Source of the DNA: an uncultured Clostridia bacterium
GTDB taxonomy: Bacteria > Bacillota > Clostridia > TANB77 > CAG-508
Reading direction: 5' to 3'
Length of the DNA: 61,682 nt
Assembly: GCA_944386385.1 (NCBI GenBank)
Contig: CALXAV010000001.1
Coordinates: 112,910-174,591, forward strand
Numbering within the stretch: position 1 is the first letter of the stretch; each line of letters begins with the position of its first letter. The position numbers were made by a program, and so were the translations under genes. Below the pieces are notes generated by a model that saw nothing but the letters and a program-made list of their open reading frames with translations, searched no databases and was not told where the DNA came from. Positions 1 to 7,355 of this stretch are shown here, piece after piece.

Positions 1-1738
1 CTATAACCTTATCAACTGACATTGGTGATTGTTTCATCAAAAGAGTTGTATCACAATTATTTAAAATTGCTCTACCCTGAGGAGAACTAACAAGTTCGTC
101 AGGACTTTGAGTTGCAATTACAAGACTTACGCCTTTTTTCCTTGCCTTACGGGCTAGGGTTTCTACAAAATTTGCTGTTTCCTTATATTTTATTATTGTC
201 CATGCCTCATCTATATGTACTGCCTTTCTAGGATACTTGGCATTTTTCTTCATATATTTTTCTAATATCCATGTTGTAATCACTAAATTGGCATAGAATT
301 TTGTAACTTCATCTGATATTTCTGATAAATCAAACTCTAATAATTGATCATTTGTATTTACTGTACTTGGACAATCAAAAATACCCAAACTTTTCCCTCT
401 CAAAAATCCTGTTAAAATTTCAGCTAGTTCATTACTATTTTTCTTTGTTGATAAAATCCTTTGAAAATCAGTTAAAGTAGGCATTTTCTTCTTTATTCTA
501 TTTAATGTAATTTTTCCATTTAGTTCTCCCTTATCTTTTTCATATAGACTGTCTTTGTCTTGTGTTATTCCTTTTTCTTTATAGGTTTCAATAACAGCTG
601 ATTCAATATCTACTAATTCTTTTGCATTTAAGGTTCTTCCCATATAATTATTCATAATTCCAGCAAGTAAAGCTCTTATTTCTGCTACTTTTCCTAATAT
701 ATCTACCTTTTCTATTCCATTATCATTTTCATCCACTTCTATATCAAATAAATTAATTCCAGATGCTACTCCTTGTCTTATCTTTATAATCCTTCCAGAT
801 AAACTATCTGTTCTTTTTTTATACTCACCTTCATTATCCAATATGGCAAGTTGCCTATTTAAAACAACCACGCTTCTTGAACCTATAATATCCATAGTAA
901 CAGATTTTCCTGCACCTGACTCTCCTAATATACATAAATGAGGATTTGCCAAATCTTTTGAAAATGTATCTAAATAAACTGGTAATCCTGTAAAATAATT
1001 TCTTCCAATGATTATTCCTTCAGGAGAAGATTCAGCATTAGAGTTAGATATTGGAAACATAGTAGCTAAACCATCTGCTGTAACATTTCTTTCATAATCT
1101 AGAATGTTTGAACTATTTAATGGTAAATTTGCTCTCAATCCCTCAAGTTGTCTAAAATTTAATGTTCTTACTTTTGCAGACATTTTAGCAAACTCATTTT
1201 TTAAAAGATTGGTTTTATTATTTAGTTCATCAGTATTTTTAGCATTTATTCTAAATAAAATGGTAATAAAAAACAGCTTGTCCTCACTCATTTGGATTTG
1301 CTGTCTAATACCTTCATAATCATAAAGCATTCTTTGTAATGGATGAACTATATTTATATTTCCTCTTGCTTGATATGTTTGAAGCTCTGATTCTAATACG
1401 GTTACCTTTTTGGTTAGCTGTCTTATAACTGAATCATCTGATACTGTTTCTACTTGTATACTTAAATTTATATCTCCCAGCTTACTAAATATCCCATCTA
1501 ACCATCCAAGCCAAGTTTTTGAAGGATATGTTGCAAGGACAAAGGTCCTAGAATATCTTTCATCTCCTAATATGATTTTATCCATCTTTTCCTGCACACA
1601 GTCAGGAACTAATATATCAAGAAGTTCTGGAACATTATCAAATATGTCTTTTTCCTTTTTGTTTTTTGACTTTATTTTATATTTTTTATTTTTAGTCTTT
1701 AACGATATTTTCTTTTCCTTTTTCACCTTTTTTAACAT
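1..1738 (-). CDS. VirB4/TraE-type conjugation ATPase (partial, runs off left edge)
   Basis: The reading frame is open from the ATG at 1738 to the window edge, about 579 codons, with no stop. It has Walker A GESGAGKS at about residues 272-279 (902-925) and Walker B HIDEAW at about residue 508 (200-217), followed by an ATQSPDEL stretch. These are the marks of VirB4/TraE ATPases, which power type IV secretion and conjugative transfer at the inner face of the membrane. The start overlaps the end of the upstream gene by 47 nt, so the two are translationally coupled. It follows PrgI-like and pilin-like genes, the usual Gram-positive conjugation order. The family call is firm; the C-terminus is unseen. 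Confidence 0.93.
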   Translation of the reverse strand, partial: MLKKVKKEKKISLKTKNKKYKIKSKNKKEKDIFDNVPELLDILVPDCVQEKMDKIILGDERYSRTFVLATYPSKTWLGWLDGIFSKLGDINLSIQVETVSDDSVIRQLTKKVTVLESELQTYQARGNINIVHPLQRMLYDYEGIRQQIQMSEDKLFFITILFRINAKNTDELNNKTNLLKNEFAKMSAKVRTLNFRQLEGLRANLPLNSSNILDYERNVTADGLATMFPISNSNAESSPEGIIIGRNYFTGLPVYLDTFSKDLANPHLCILGESGAGKSVTMDIIGSRSVVVLNRQLAILDNEGEYKKRTDSLSGRIIKIRQGVASGINLFDIEVDENDNGIEKVDILGKVAEIRALLAGIMNNYMGRTLNAKELVDIESAVIETYKEKGITQDKDSLYEKDKGELNGKITLNRIKKKMPTLTDFQRILSTKKNSNELAEILTGFLRGKSLGIFDCPSTVNTNDQLLEFDLSEISDEVTKFYANLVITTWILEKYMKKNAKYPRKAVHIDEAWTIIKYKETANFVETLARKARKKGVSLVIATQSPDELVSSPQGRAILNNCDTTLLMKQSPMSVDKVI

Positions 1739-2426
1739 AAAAATCCATTCCTCCCTTCTTTATGATGCCTTCTATATTTTCTTCTGAATTTTTATTAAAC
1801 TCTCTATTTAATAGTTCAATGATTCCTGCATCTGTTAGCATCTTACTTGTTATTTTTATATTTGCTAACTCTTCCTTTAAAGTATTAAAATAGTATTCTT
1901 TTAAGTTATAAACTGCCTCTTTTCTTGGTTCATATGAACTTATAATTAAGTAGTTTTTTCTAACAAATAAATCATCTTCTAACATAATATCTTCTAGATA
2001 TTCAATTAAAGCCTCTCCATACTCTATCATCTTTTGATTATTTTGCATTTTCATATTATTTCTAATTTCTTCAATCTTTTTATTGGTATCTACTCTTACA
2101 ATGGTACTAAAAAATTGCACATTATAAGATAATGTTTTACAAATTTTAACCAAAGCACTATCAATAACAGCTTGTTCTTTGTCATTTAGAAGTCTATATT
2201 CTATGCTTCCAAGCTCTATTATGATTAGATTGTTTCCATCTACTGTAATTACATCATCTTTTATTAAAGAAATTCCCCATATGTTTTTTATATTTTTCCT
2301 TTGCTTTTTCTTTGTTTTTTTAGTATCTTGCTTAAAGTTATATAATCTATTATTCTTCCTTACCAAAATTGCTGTAACTATTATTACAACTATACTTAAA
2401 ACTATAAAAAAAATTGTAATTCCCAT
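1692..2426 (-). CDS. Membrane-anchored conjugation accessory protein
   Basis: The protein has 244 residues. One N-terminal membrane helix (about residues 3-21) is followed by a basic stretch and a mixed alpha/beta cytoplasmic domain without recognisable catalytic motifs. A GGAAAGGT ribosome site precedes the ATG. It sits between the PrgI-like gene and virB4 and overlaps virB4. In Gram-positive conjugative elements this slot often holds a protein related to the N-terminal domain of VirB4 or a TrsD-like partner, and I infer the same role here. I do not recognise a specific family. Confidence 0.6.
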   Translation of the reverse strand: MGITIFFIVLSIVVIIVTAILVRKNNRLYNFKQDTKKTKKKQRKNIKNIWGISLIKDDVITVDGNNLIIIELGSIEYRLLNDKEQAVIDSALVKICKTLSYNVQFFSTIVRVDTNKKIEEIRNNMKMQNNQKMIEYGEALIEYLEDIMLEDDLFVRKNYLIISSYEPRKEAVYNLKEYYFNTLKEELANIKITSKMLTDAGIIELLNREFNKNSEENIEGIIKKGGMDFYVKKGEKGKENIVKD

Positions 2427-2431
2427 GTTTT

Positions 2432-2716
2432 TTACCTTTCCAATATATAAATTTTCTTTTTAAAAATGTATTTACAAACATATATAAAATATCTATCTGC
2501 ATATGCTCCTTCTATCTTTGCAAAAGCAAATGTTAAACATATACTTGCAACTAATAAAACAAAGGTTATTTTAACCGATATGTTAATGTTAGGCACAAAA
2601 AATAGCCCCATTGAACATATTGCAAGAATTAGATATATTGCTTGTCTTAAAGATATATAACCTCCGAATATTTTTTCTTCATGTTCATAGTTATATGGTA
2701 CTTGATAAACTTGCAT
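2432..2716 (-). CDS. PrgI family conjugation membrane protein
   Basis: This is a 94-residue protein starting at the second ATG, because the first (2725) lies inside the AAAGGATGG ribosome site. The N-terminus carries the PrgI-type pattern: VYQVPYNYEHEEKIFGG, then a first helix starting at LRQAIYL. Two membrane helices lie at about residues 25-43 and 48-66, followed by a basic tail. PrgI proteins are small inner-membrane parts of Gram-positive type IV secretion channels, roughly in the VirB3 position. Its place just before the virB4 block agrees. Confidence 0.85.
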   Translation of the reverse strand: MQVYQVPYNYEHEEKIFGGYISLRQAIYLILAICSMGLFFVPNINISVKITFVLLVASICLTFAFAKIEGAYADRYFIYVCKYIFKKKIYILER

Positions 2717-2734
2717 TTTTACCATCCTTTCTTT

Positions 2735-3133
2735 TTAAGCACTTGCTCCTCCTCCAATCATTCCACCAGATCCATTTGTTGCGATAGAAAGAACAATTCC
2801 ACTTATAATTAAAGCTAATCCTAGTAGCATAAATCCACCTGCAACCCAAGCTAAAGCTCCTATACTTTCAGTTCTTTTATTTGGATTACCTGAATTTGCT
2901 ATCATCTTTAGTGAAATAATAACTATACTTACAAACATCAAGATAGTTCCAATTGGCATAGCTAATTTTACAACTGCTTGTTTAACATTTTCTGTTGCTG
3001 TTTCAATTTCAGCAGTATTGATTGTCGCTGCATAAACTCTAGCATTTAAAATATTTAAGAAAAATGGTGTTGCTAAAATCGACCATTTTATTTTGTTATA
3101 TTTTTGTGAAATTTTTTTTAATTTTTTACTCAT
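2735..3133 (-). CDS. VirB2/TrbC-like type IV secretion pilin
   Basis: This 132-residue protein has a basic N-terminus and a long signal-like helix ending near NARVYAA. Two membrane helices follow (about residues 57-80 and 90-115), joined by a short basic loop (NSGNPNKRTES), with a glycine-rich tail. This two-helix layout is typical of VirB2/TrbC pilins and of Gram-positive T4SS pilin-like subunits. AGGAGG precedes the ATG. It is followed within 10-20 nt by the PrgI-like gene, so both are probably one transcript. Confidence 0.8.
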   Translation of the reverse strand: MSKKLKKISQKYNKIKWSILATPFFLNILNARVYAATINTAEIETATENVKQAVVKLAMPIGTILMFVSIVIISLKMIANSGNPNKRTESIGALAWVAGGFMLLGLALIISGIVLSIATNGSGGMIGGGASA

Positions 3134-3145
3134 GTTTCCCTCCTA

Positions 3146-3397
3146 TTAAAAAAAATTAATTATAAAAGGAATTGCTAATATAAATACTTCTAAAATTAAA
3201 GTTAATATAAAATTTCTTAATCCCAATTTTGTTAATTTTTCTGACTTGATTTTTGCTCCTACTAACCACATAATTAAACCTACAATTATCATGATTCCTA
3301 AAACAATTACTAAAAAGAAAAATCCTTTTTCTAGTAAATTATTCATCATAATATCTAAATTTTCTTCATTACTATTTAAGTTATATGGTTCTATCAA
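3146..3397 (-). CDS. Small two-helix membrane protein of the conjugation cluster
   Basis: I place the start at a TTG (3397), 7 nt after a clear AAGGAGG, giving 83 residues. An upstream ATG at 3433 has no ribosome site and falls in a repeated leader (see 3428-3455). Two hydrophobic helices occupy about residues 24-44 and 59-81, joined by a basic loop. It lies directly upstream of the VirB2-like pilin, so a second pilin-like or channel subunit is possible. No family is recognised. Confidence 0.65.
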   Translation of the reverse strand: MIEPYNLNSNEENLDIMMNNLLEKGFFFLVIVLGIMIIVGLIMWLVGAKIKSEKLTKLGLRNFILTLILEVFILAIPFIINFF

Positions 3398-3427
3398 TTT
3401 TAAGCCTCCTTTTAAGCCAAAATTAAA

Positions 3428-3455
3428 AAGCATAGATATTTCTATACTTTTCTTT
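3428..3455. repeat. Leader repeat, copy 1
   Basis: An A-rich stretch with AAGCATAGATATTTCTATAC nearly repeats the stretch at 4250-4277 (AAGCATAGAATATTTCTGTAC). Each copy sits just upstream of a conjugation-cluster gene on the minus strand, and the core is close to palindromic. This suggests a shared operator or RNA element. Confidence 0.5.
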
Positions 3456-4218
3456 CTAAATCTTTTATGATACTTGCATAATAATAATCAAAAAAATTAT
3501 TTATTTTTTTATCTGTATTTTGGTTTTCTAGTTCTATTTTTTTGCAATTATCATATATATTAATTAGCCTCTCTCTATTTAGTTTTATAAATAAACTTGT
3601 TTTATTGCTTACGATTAATTCTTTTAAGCAATATATAATTATCTTTAGTTTTTCGATATTTTCATTTGTAAATATTAAAACAATATCTTTTGTATAATTT
3701 AGTTCTAGCCTCTCTAAAATTATGCAAAATGTATTATATTGTTCTTCTGATGAAAATTCTTTTTTCAAATTTTCGTCTTTATTATTTATTATATAATTAA
3801 ATAATCCATCTATCTTATATTTTATATTAGTATCTTTAGCTTTTTTGCTTATAGGGTATTGTTCATTTAGAATATAGGGGTATTGTTTATTCTGCTCATA
3901 GGTACAAGCTATATATGTGTTATAACTAATATCTGTAATATAGATTCTTCTTTGGATTATCTGCTTTTTTTCATTTCTTATTAAAACTACTTTTATAAAA
4001 TTTAAACTTTCTAAATGACTTATCCATCTTGATATTGTACCTGGTATAACTCCATATAGGTCTGCAAAATATCTATTACTTGCAAAGCAATATCCTTCTT
4101 TTGTTAGTAAACTTGTAATCTCCCCATATAGTAATCTTTCTGGGAATTTTAATTCTTTACAATATCTCACATTTGATGGAATGATTGCATAATATCCTGG
4201 CTTATTTTCTTCATTCAC
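3442..4218 (-). CDS. Winged-helix/replication-initiation-type protein
   Basis: The start is a GTG at 4218, chosen because GGAGGTGAT lies 9 nt before it; a longer frame beginning at 4257 has no ribosome site. The 258-residue product opens with a helix-turn-helix/winged-helix domain (about residues 10-95), including YFADLYGVIPGTISRWISHL and a basic beta wing, like plasmid and phage replication or DnaD-type proteins. The rest is helical and lysine-rich with no recognised motif. It is first in the conjugation transcript, so it may be the element's replication or regulatory protein. This is an inference from domain type and position. Confidence 0.6.
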   Translation of the reverse strand: MNEENKPGYYAIIPSNVRYCKELKFPERLLYGEITSLLTKEGYCFASNRYFADLYGVIPGTISRWISHLESLNFIKVVLIRNEKKQIIQRRIYITDISYNTYIACTYEQNKQYPYILNEQYPISKKAKDTNIKYKIDGLFNYIINNKDENLKKEFSSEEQYNTFCIILERLELNYTKDIVLIFTNENIEKLKIIIYCLKELIVSNKTSLFIKLNRERLINIYDNCKKIELENQNTDKKINNFFDYYYASIIKDLERKV

Positions 4219-4249
4219 ATATATTAAATCACCTCCAATTCCTATTAAA

Positions 4250-4277
4250 AAAAGCATAGAATATTTCTGTACTTTTT
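4250..4277. repeat. Leader repeat, copy 2
   Basis: Second copy of the near-palindromic element at 3428-3455, located upstream of the winged-helix gene. The two copies differ by one inserted A and one A/G change in the core. Confidence 0.5.
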
Positions 4278-4300
4278 AAATATTTTTTATATATGAAAAT

Positions 4301-4333
4301 AAATAGGGTTTGTATGCTCTACAATCCCTATTT
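4301..4333 (-). terminator. Terminator-like hairpin
   Basis: Arms of 14 bp with one mismatch (AAATAGGGTTTGTA / TACAATCCCTATTT) and a 5-nt loop. It sits after the two tiny membrane genes on the minus strand and is followed by an AT-rich tract. It could also act as an operator for the winged-helix gene just downstream. Confidence 0.6.
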
Positions 4334-4359
4334 ATCTATCTTCGCTCTACATTTTTATA

Positions 4360-4494
4360 TTATCTTTTTTCATATATTATAAGTCCTAAACCAAAAATCA
4401 TACCAGCAATTACAACAGTATCTAGTGATATTTTTCCAAAGCAGAAAAGTCCCCATGTAACTATCTCAAAAACCGCAATAACACAAATTCCCAT
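4360..4494 (-). CDS. Tiny membrane protein, paralogue A
   Basis: A 44-residue product with AAAGGAG 7 nt before the ATG. It has two hydrophobic segments (MGICVIAVFEIVTWGLFCF and VVIAGMIFGLGLIIY) separated by GKISLDT, then a basic EKR end. The second half matches the gene at 4547-4708 (GKIxxDTxxIxGMI), so the pair arose by duplication. The leader before the ribosome site is also duplicated. Function unknown; holin-like or a small stress or toxin peptide is possible. Confidence 0.65.
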   Translation of the reverse strand: MGICVIAVFEIVTWGLFCFGKISLDTVVIAGMIFGLGLIIYEKR

Positions 4495-4517
4495 TTTCTT
4501 CTCCTTTATATTTCATA

Positions 4518-4548
4518 CATTGAATTTACGGGTTACGTTGTTAAAATT
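4518..4548 (-). repeat. Duplicated leader, copy A
   Basis: On the minus strand, GTAACCCGTAAATTCAA lies about 25 nt before the start of paralogue A. It matches GTAACCTGTAAATTCAA at 4735-4760 before paralogue B. Confidence 0.55.
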
Positions 4549-4708
4549 ACTTTTCTTTAAATAATGCAACAACTATTATCTGTCCTACTATCCAAATCAT
4601 GCCTATAATAAATAATGTATCCATTTCTATTTTTCCTAGAAAATATGAAACCAATGCTATTATTATAAGAACAACTGCTATATAATTTACTGTTTTTAAG
4701 TTTTTCAT
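4547..4708 (-). CDS. Tiny membrane protein, paralogue B
   Basis: A 53-residue product with AAGGAG before the ATG. It carries two hydrophobic segments (YIAVVLIIIALVSYFL and LFIIGMIWIVGQIIVVALF) around GKIEMDT, ending FKEK. It is paralogous to 4360-4494 and follows the same conserved leader. Being shorter than 60 codons, it is easily missed by gene callers. Function unknown. Confidence 0.65.
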   Translation of the reverse strand: MKNLKTVNYIAVVLIIIALVSYFLGKIEMDTLFIIGMIWIVGQIIVVALFKEK

Positions 4709-4731
4709 TGCTATCTCCTTGATGTTGCATA

Positions 4732-4766
4732 GTTTGAATTTACAGGTTACCTTATTTAAATTATTC
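4732..4766 (-). repeat. Duplicated leader, copy B
   Basis: Second copy of the conserved leader, upstream of paralogue B; one C/T change in the 17-nt core and similar AT-rich flanks. Shared regulation or simple tandem duplication would both explain it. Confidence 0.55.
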
Positions 4767-4798
4767 TTGTTAAAGTAGACATATAAAAATGTTTTTCT

Positions 4799-5092
4799 TT
4801 AGTCGTCTTCATCAAATCGAAGTTCTAATTGATTGCTCAATGCAAGAATTAAATCGGTACATGAAAACCATGATGATAGACCAATAAGTCCCAAACCTTC
4901 TGCACCAATCTCACCTTGAATCTCGTAAAGTTGTATCCTTTCCCCCTTGTAATAGACTTCTGGCTTAATTTCTTTATTGTTTATCTTTGACACGATTTCA
5001 GCCAATTCTTCATCCGTGTCTACCAACCGTTCATCAACCTTAACTTCGACCGTATAATCATTTGCATTAATGTTAACAACATATTTTGCCAT
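4799..5092 (-). CDS. Acidic hypothetical protein with atypical codon use
   Basis: The ATG at 5092 follows AAGGAGGAAGAAAAG, so the longer frame starting at 5200 is rejected. The 97-residue product is acidic, starts MAKYVVNINANDYTVEV and ends RFDEDD. No family recognised. Its codons (GAC, ATC, GTC, TTG, AAG) are richer in G/C than those of its neighbours, suggesting import. It contains the only ordinary in-frame CGG I found in the window (5027-5029, codon 22, in DERLVDT). That CGG is followed by T, and a +1 shift there would hit a stop at once, so it must be read as a sense codon if this gene is expressed. Confidence 0.6.
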   Translation of the reverse strand: MAKYVVNINANDYTVEVKVDERLVDTDEELAEIVSKINNKEIKPEVYYKGERIQLYEIQGEIGAEGLGLIGLSSWFSCTDLILALSNQLELRFDEDD

Positions 5093-5233
5093 CTTTTCTT
5101 CCTCCTTGACATTTGTCCATCTAATTTGTTTTCTTGTTGCTTTATATAAACTGCCCTTTATTAGAACAGGAATAAAAAATAATTTAGTATAGTATACCAT
5201 AATGTTTGCTATTTGTAAATTTGTTTAATCTTT

Positions 5234-5250
5234 TTTGACTTATAGTCAAA
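5234..5250. promoter_or_regulatory. Short palindrome
   Basis: TTTGACT-TAT-AGTCAAA, 7-bp perfect arms with a 3-bp spacer, upstream of the 4799-5092 gene. Operator-like. Confidence 0.4.
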
Positions 5251-5285
5251 GTATTAGTTTTTTTGTTTCATTTTTATAAAATTTC

Positions 5286-5312
5286 ATATAGGTCAAATTA
5301 GGTGACCTATAT
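5286..5312. promoter_or_regulatory. Operator-like perfect inverted repeat
   Basis: ATATAGGTCA and TGACCTATAT form perfect 10-bp arms around a 7-bp spacer, with no T-run on either strand, so a protein-binding site is likelier than a terminator. The GGTCAAA heptad inside recalls CtsR boxes, but no heat-shock gene is adjacent. Confidence 0.45.
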
Positions 5313-5427
5313 CAAAAAATACATTTTTTTATATAAAATCGTTTGCTATTATAAAAAAATAAATATCATCATTTTACTGATAATACTTATTTTAGTAATA
5401 TTGTTTATTTTTAGACAAGTATTTTTT

Positions 5428-5476
5428 GGTTGCACTAAAACCATCTATTGAGATTATAAAGATTTATAGTGCAACC
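5428..5476. repeat. Inverted repeat with long loop downstream of cotJC
   Basis: GGTTGCACTA and TAGTGCAACC are perfect 10-bp arms around a 29-nt loop. The dyad lies just beyond the shortened 3' end of cotJC and may be a terminator or the scar of a small insertion. Confidence 0.4.
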
Positions 5477-5532
5477 TTTACATTTTATTAATTTATTTTT
5501 TCCTTTAATCTCAATACTTAGCGAACTTTAAG

Positions 5533-5979
5533 TTAGAGTTTTTTTGCTAGAGTGCACTCAAAATCTTTTTTATCTGCTGCTAAATCCTCTTGTAAGTTTG
5601 CTATTGGGTCTCCTTTACAAGCAAGTACTGATGCTGAAAATGGAACACCTGATGCTGCTTGTGGATATACATCTACACCATGATCTGTATAGTAAGCACT
5701 AAGTCCCGCATTTTCTATTTCTTCGATTGAAGCATTTCTAGTTAATTGATGAACAATAGTTCCTACCATCTCAAGGTGTGCTAGTTCCTCAGTTCCTATA
5801 TCATTAAGAACAGCTTTTGATTTTTGGTCAGGCATACCAAATCTTTGTGATAAATATCTCAAAGAAGCGGCAAGTTCACCATCAGGGCCTCCATATTGAG
5901 ATATAATTACTTTAGCAAGTTTTGGGTCTGTACATTTTATATTAATTGGATATTGTAACATTTTATTATAAGTCCACAT
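5533..5979 (-). CDS. cotJC: Spore coat protein CotJC (manganese-catalase-like), C-terminally short
   Basis: Residues 1-140 follow the CotJC/manganese catalase family closely: LQYPINIKC, QYGGPDGELAASLRYLSQRF, GTEELAHLEMVGTIVHQL with the metal-binding Glu and His, YTDHGVDVYPQAASGVPF and GDPIANLQEDLAADKK. The usual protein is about 190 residues; this one stops at 148 with an unrelated tail (DFECTLAKKL), so the last helix and its expected metal-ligand His are missing. No other frame downstream restores it. It is the last gene of cotJABC, and its ATG follows the cotJB stop directly. The coat assembly role is expected from the family; catalase activity is doubtful. Confidence 0.88.
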   Translation of the reverse strand: MWTYNKMLQYPINIKCTDPKLAKVIISQYGGPDGELAASLRYLSQRFGMPDQKSKAVLNDIGTEELAHLEMVGTIVHQLTRNASIEEIENAGLSAYYTDHGVDVYPQAASGVPFSASVLACKGDPIANLQEDLAADKKDFECTLAKKL

Positions 5980-6306
5980 TTAGTCTTCTCCTCCTTCCCA
6001 AGGCCATGGTTCTTCAAGCCATCTCCACTTATTACAAGGGTAAGTTATTGTTAGAGGTCCATAAACCTTTTGATACATATCTCTTAATTGTTTTAATTCA
6101 TTACAGTATTTTTTATGCAAGCAAAGTGCCTTTCTATCTTCTGGGTGAGTATCTAAATATAAAGCAAGTTCATTAATTGCAAATTCAAGACATCTTATGT
6201 TCTGTAGTAATTCTTCTTTTCTTTCACAGTCTATTCTTCTTCCTTCATCTTCATTTTCATTATCCATATTATTACAAGAGCAATTTCTATTTTCATTTAA
6301 CAACAT
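5980..6306 (-). CDS. cotJB: Spore coat protein CotJB
   Basis: A 108-residue product with a Cys/Asn-rich N-terminal extension, then the CotJB domain: helical ELLQNIRCLEFAINELALYLDTHPED, a YCNELKQLRDMYQKVYGPLT stretch and the terminal W-rich WRWLEEPWPWEGG. CotJB is an inner coat component made in the mother cell. Its start lies 10 nt inside cotJA and its stop abuts cotJC, so the three are one operon. Confidence 0.93.
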   Translation of the reverse strand: MLLNENRNCSCNNMDNENEDEGRRIDCERKEELLQNIRCLEFAINELALYLDTHPEDRKALCLHKKYCNELKQLRDMYQKVYGPLTITYPCNKWRWLEEPWPWEGGED

Positions 6307-6656
6307 TTATTACACCCCTTCCCAATAGTATTTGATTCCCTTATAAAGTTTATTTCTTCCATAGATTGACCTGGAACGTAAGGGCTAACTAATTCTGGAA
6401 ATATTGTTCCCATTTTTAAGCCTACACATGGTTTAAAAGTTTTATCCATATATTGGATTGGAACATAACTTTGAGCTAACATTGGATTTTCTGGAAATAC
6501 ATTATATTCTTCATCAAATCCACAACCACAACTGTCATCATAAGTTTCATAAGAAGTAACATCATTACATTTATCTTCTAAAATGTCATCCTGTGATTCA
6601 CATGAATTATTTTGATAACTATTGTTCATACAATAACAATTTCTATTTCTAAACAT
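6297..6656 (-). CDS. cotJA: Spore coat-associated protein CotJA
   Basis: I place the start at the ATG at 6656, 6 nt after AGGAGGAGG, giving 119 residues. The first 60 residues are Cys/Asn/Asp-rich and low-complexity. The CotJA core follows: NPMLAQSYVPIQYMDKTF, GLKMGTIFPELVSPYVPGQS and a Cys-rich end. It is the first gene of cotJABC and is expected to help deposit CotJC in the coat. Confidence 0.92.
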   Translation of the reverse strand: MFRNRNCYCMNNSYQNNSCESQDDILEDKCNDVTSYETYDDSCGCGFDEEYNVFPENPMLAQSYVPIQYMDKTFKPCVGLKMGTIFPELVSPYVPGQSMEEINFIRESNTIGKGCNKCC

Positions 6657-6678
6657 TTTTCCTCCTCCTTTTACTTTT

Positions 6679-6686
6679 ATTATATG
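6679..6686 (-). promoter_or_regulatory. Candidate sigma-E type -10 box for cotJABC
   Basis: CATATAAT on the minus strand matches the CATANNNT -10 of mother-cell sigma-E promoters, with GGCATTT about 12-13 nt upstream as a weak -35. Only about 15 nt separate it from the ribosome site. Confidence 0.45.
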
Positions 6687-6714
6687 AACCAATTAGACAA
6701 ATGCCACAAAAAAA

Positions 6715-6737
6715 GATGTAAATTCTACATTTACACC
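6715..6737 (-). terminator. Terminator of the DUF308 gene
   Basis: A 9-bp stem (GGTGTAAAT / ATTTACATC, one G-U pair) with a 5-nt loop is followed by seven T on the minus strand, just after the 6750 stop. Confidence 0.85.
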
Positions 6738-6749
6738 CTTTAAAAACTA

Positions 6750-7283
6750 TCAATCTAAATAGTTATCAACTTTTTTTATAAAAATAAAACTTTCTATAAT
6801 ATCAACCAATCCATAAATAAGAATTGCAACACCTATTGTTTGTAAAATTGCTCCTGTATTTACTAAAATATAAACACCTACAATTATAGTAACTATTGCA
6901 AGAAGTAATGTTATAAGCCATAATCTTGATTTATAATCTTTCCACACAATTGCTGTCTGTAAATTCATAATTCCACTATATATAATCCATATTGCTATCA
7001 ATATTCTAAATACTGATAAAATAATATCTGCACAAAACATTACAATAATTCCAATTAAAATCATAACAGTTGCAACCGCAATCAAATAGTTATCTTGTTT
7101 ACCACTTGAATAATAGTCAATTATTTTTAATACTCCCATTACTATAAATATTGCTCCTAATAATATTGAGATTACTGATACAATTGCTTCTGGTCTTGAA
7201 ATTAACATTATTCCAAATATTATAAATATTAATGAAACAATAATATCTGTCCAACCAGATTTCTTCAAAAACTTCTTCCACAT
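6750..7283 (-). CDS. DUF308 (HdeD-like) membrane protein
   Basis: A 177-residue protein that is almost entirely hydrophobic, with about six helices starting near residues 12, 35, 64, 86, 114 and 140. The SRPEAIVSVISILLGAIFIVMGVLKI pattern near residue 28 is the internal repeat typical of HdeD/DUF308 proteins. These are stress-linked inner-membrane proteins of unclear biochemical role. The gene lies 72 nt downstream of a TetR regulator in the same direction and has its own promoter (TTGTCT-17-TATATT), so it is the likely regulated partner. Confidence 0.82.
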   Translation of the reverse strand: MWKKFLKKSGWTDIIVSLIFIIFGIMLISRPEAIVSVISILLGAIFIVMGVLKIIDYYSSGKQDNYLIAVATVMILIGIIVMFCADIILSVFRILIAIWIIYSGIMNLQTAIVWKDYKSRLWLITLLLAIVTIIVGVYILVNTGAILQTIGVAILIYGLVDIIESFIFIKKVDNYLD

Positions 7284-7317
7284 AATTATTACCTTCTTTT
7301 ATTTTATCATTACATAT

Positions 7318-7346
7318 ATAATATACCAAATTAATACTATTTAGAC
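7318..7346 (-). promoter_or_regulatory. Promoter of the DUF308 gene
   Basis: TTGTCT, 17 bp, then TATATT on the minus strand, about 35 nt before the start codon. It is a good housekeeping sigma-A match located between tetR and DUF308. Confidence 0.7.
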
Positions 7347-7355
7347 AAGTATTAT

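Larger units (their letters stand above)
5093..5532. other. Intergenic region with inverted repeats
   Basis: No gene is visible in this stretch. It separates the conjugation-type block from the cotJ operon and contains three dyads (5234-5250, 5286-5312, 5428-5476) in very AT-rich sequence. It is a plausible element boundary, but I see no attachment-site duplication and no tRNA. Confidence 0.5.

Noticed and set aside
1104-1787. Plus-strand open frames over the virB4 region
   Set aside because: They are antisense shadows of the VirB4-type ATPase, with no ribosome sites.
5286-5312. CtsR heat-shock operator (GGTCAAA heptad)
   Set aside because: The sequence fits a perfect 10-bp inverted repeat better than CtsR direct repeats, and no clp or dnaK-type gene is next to it.
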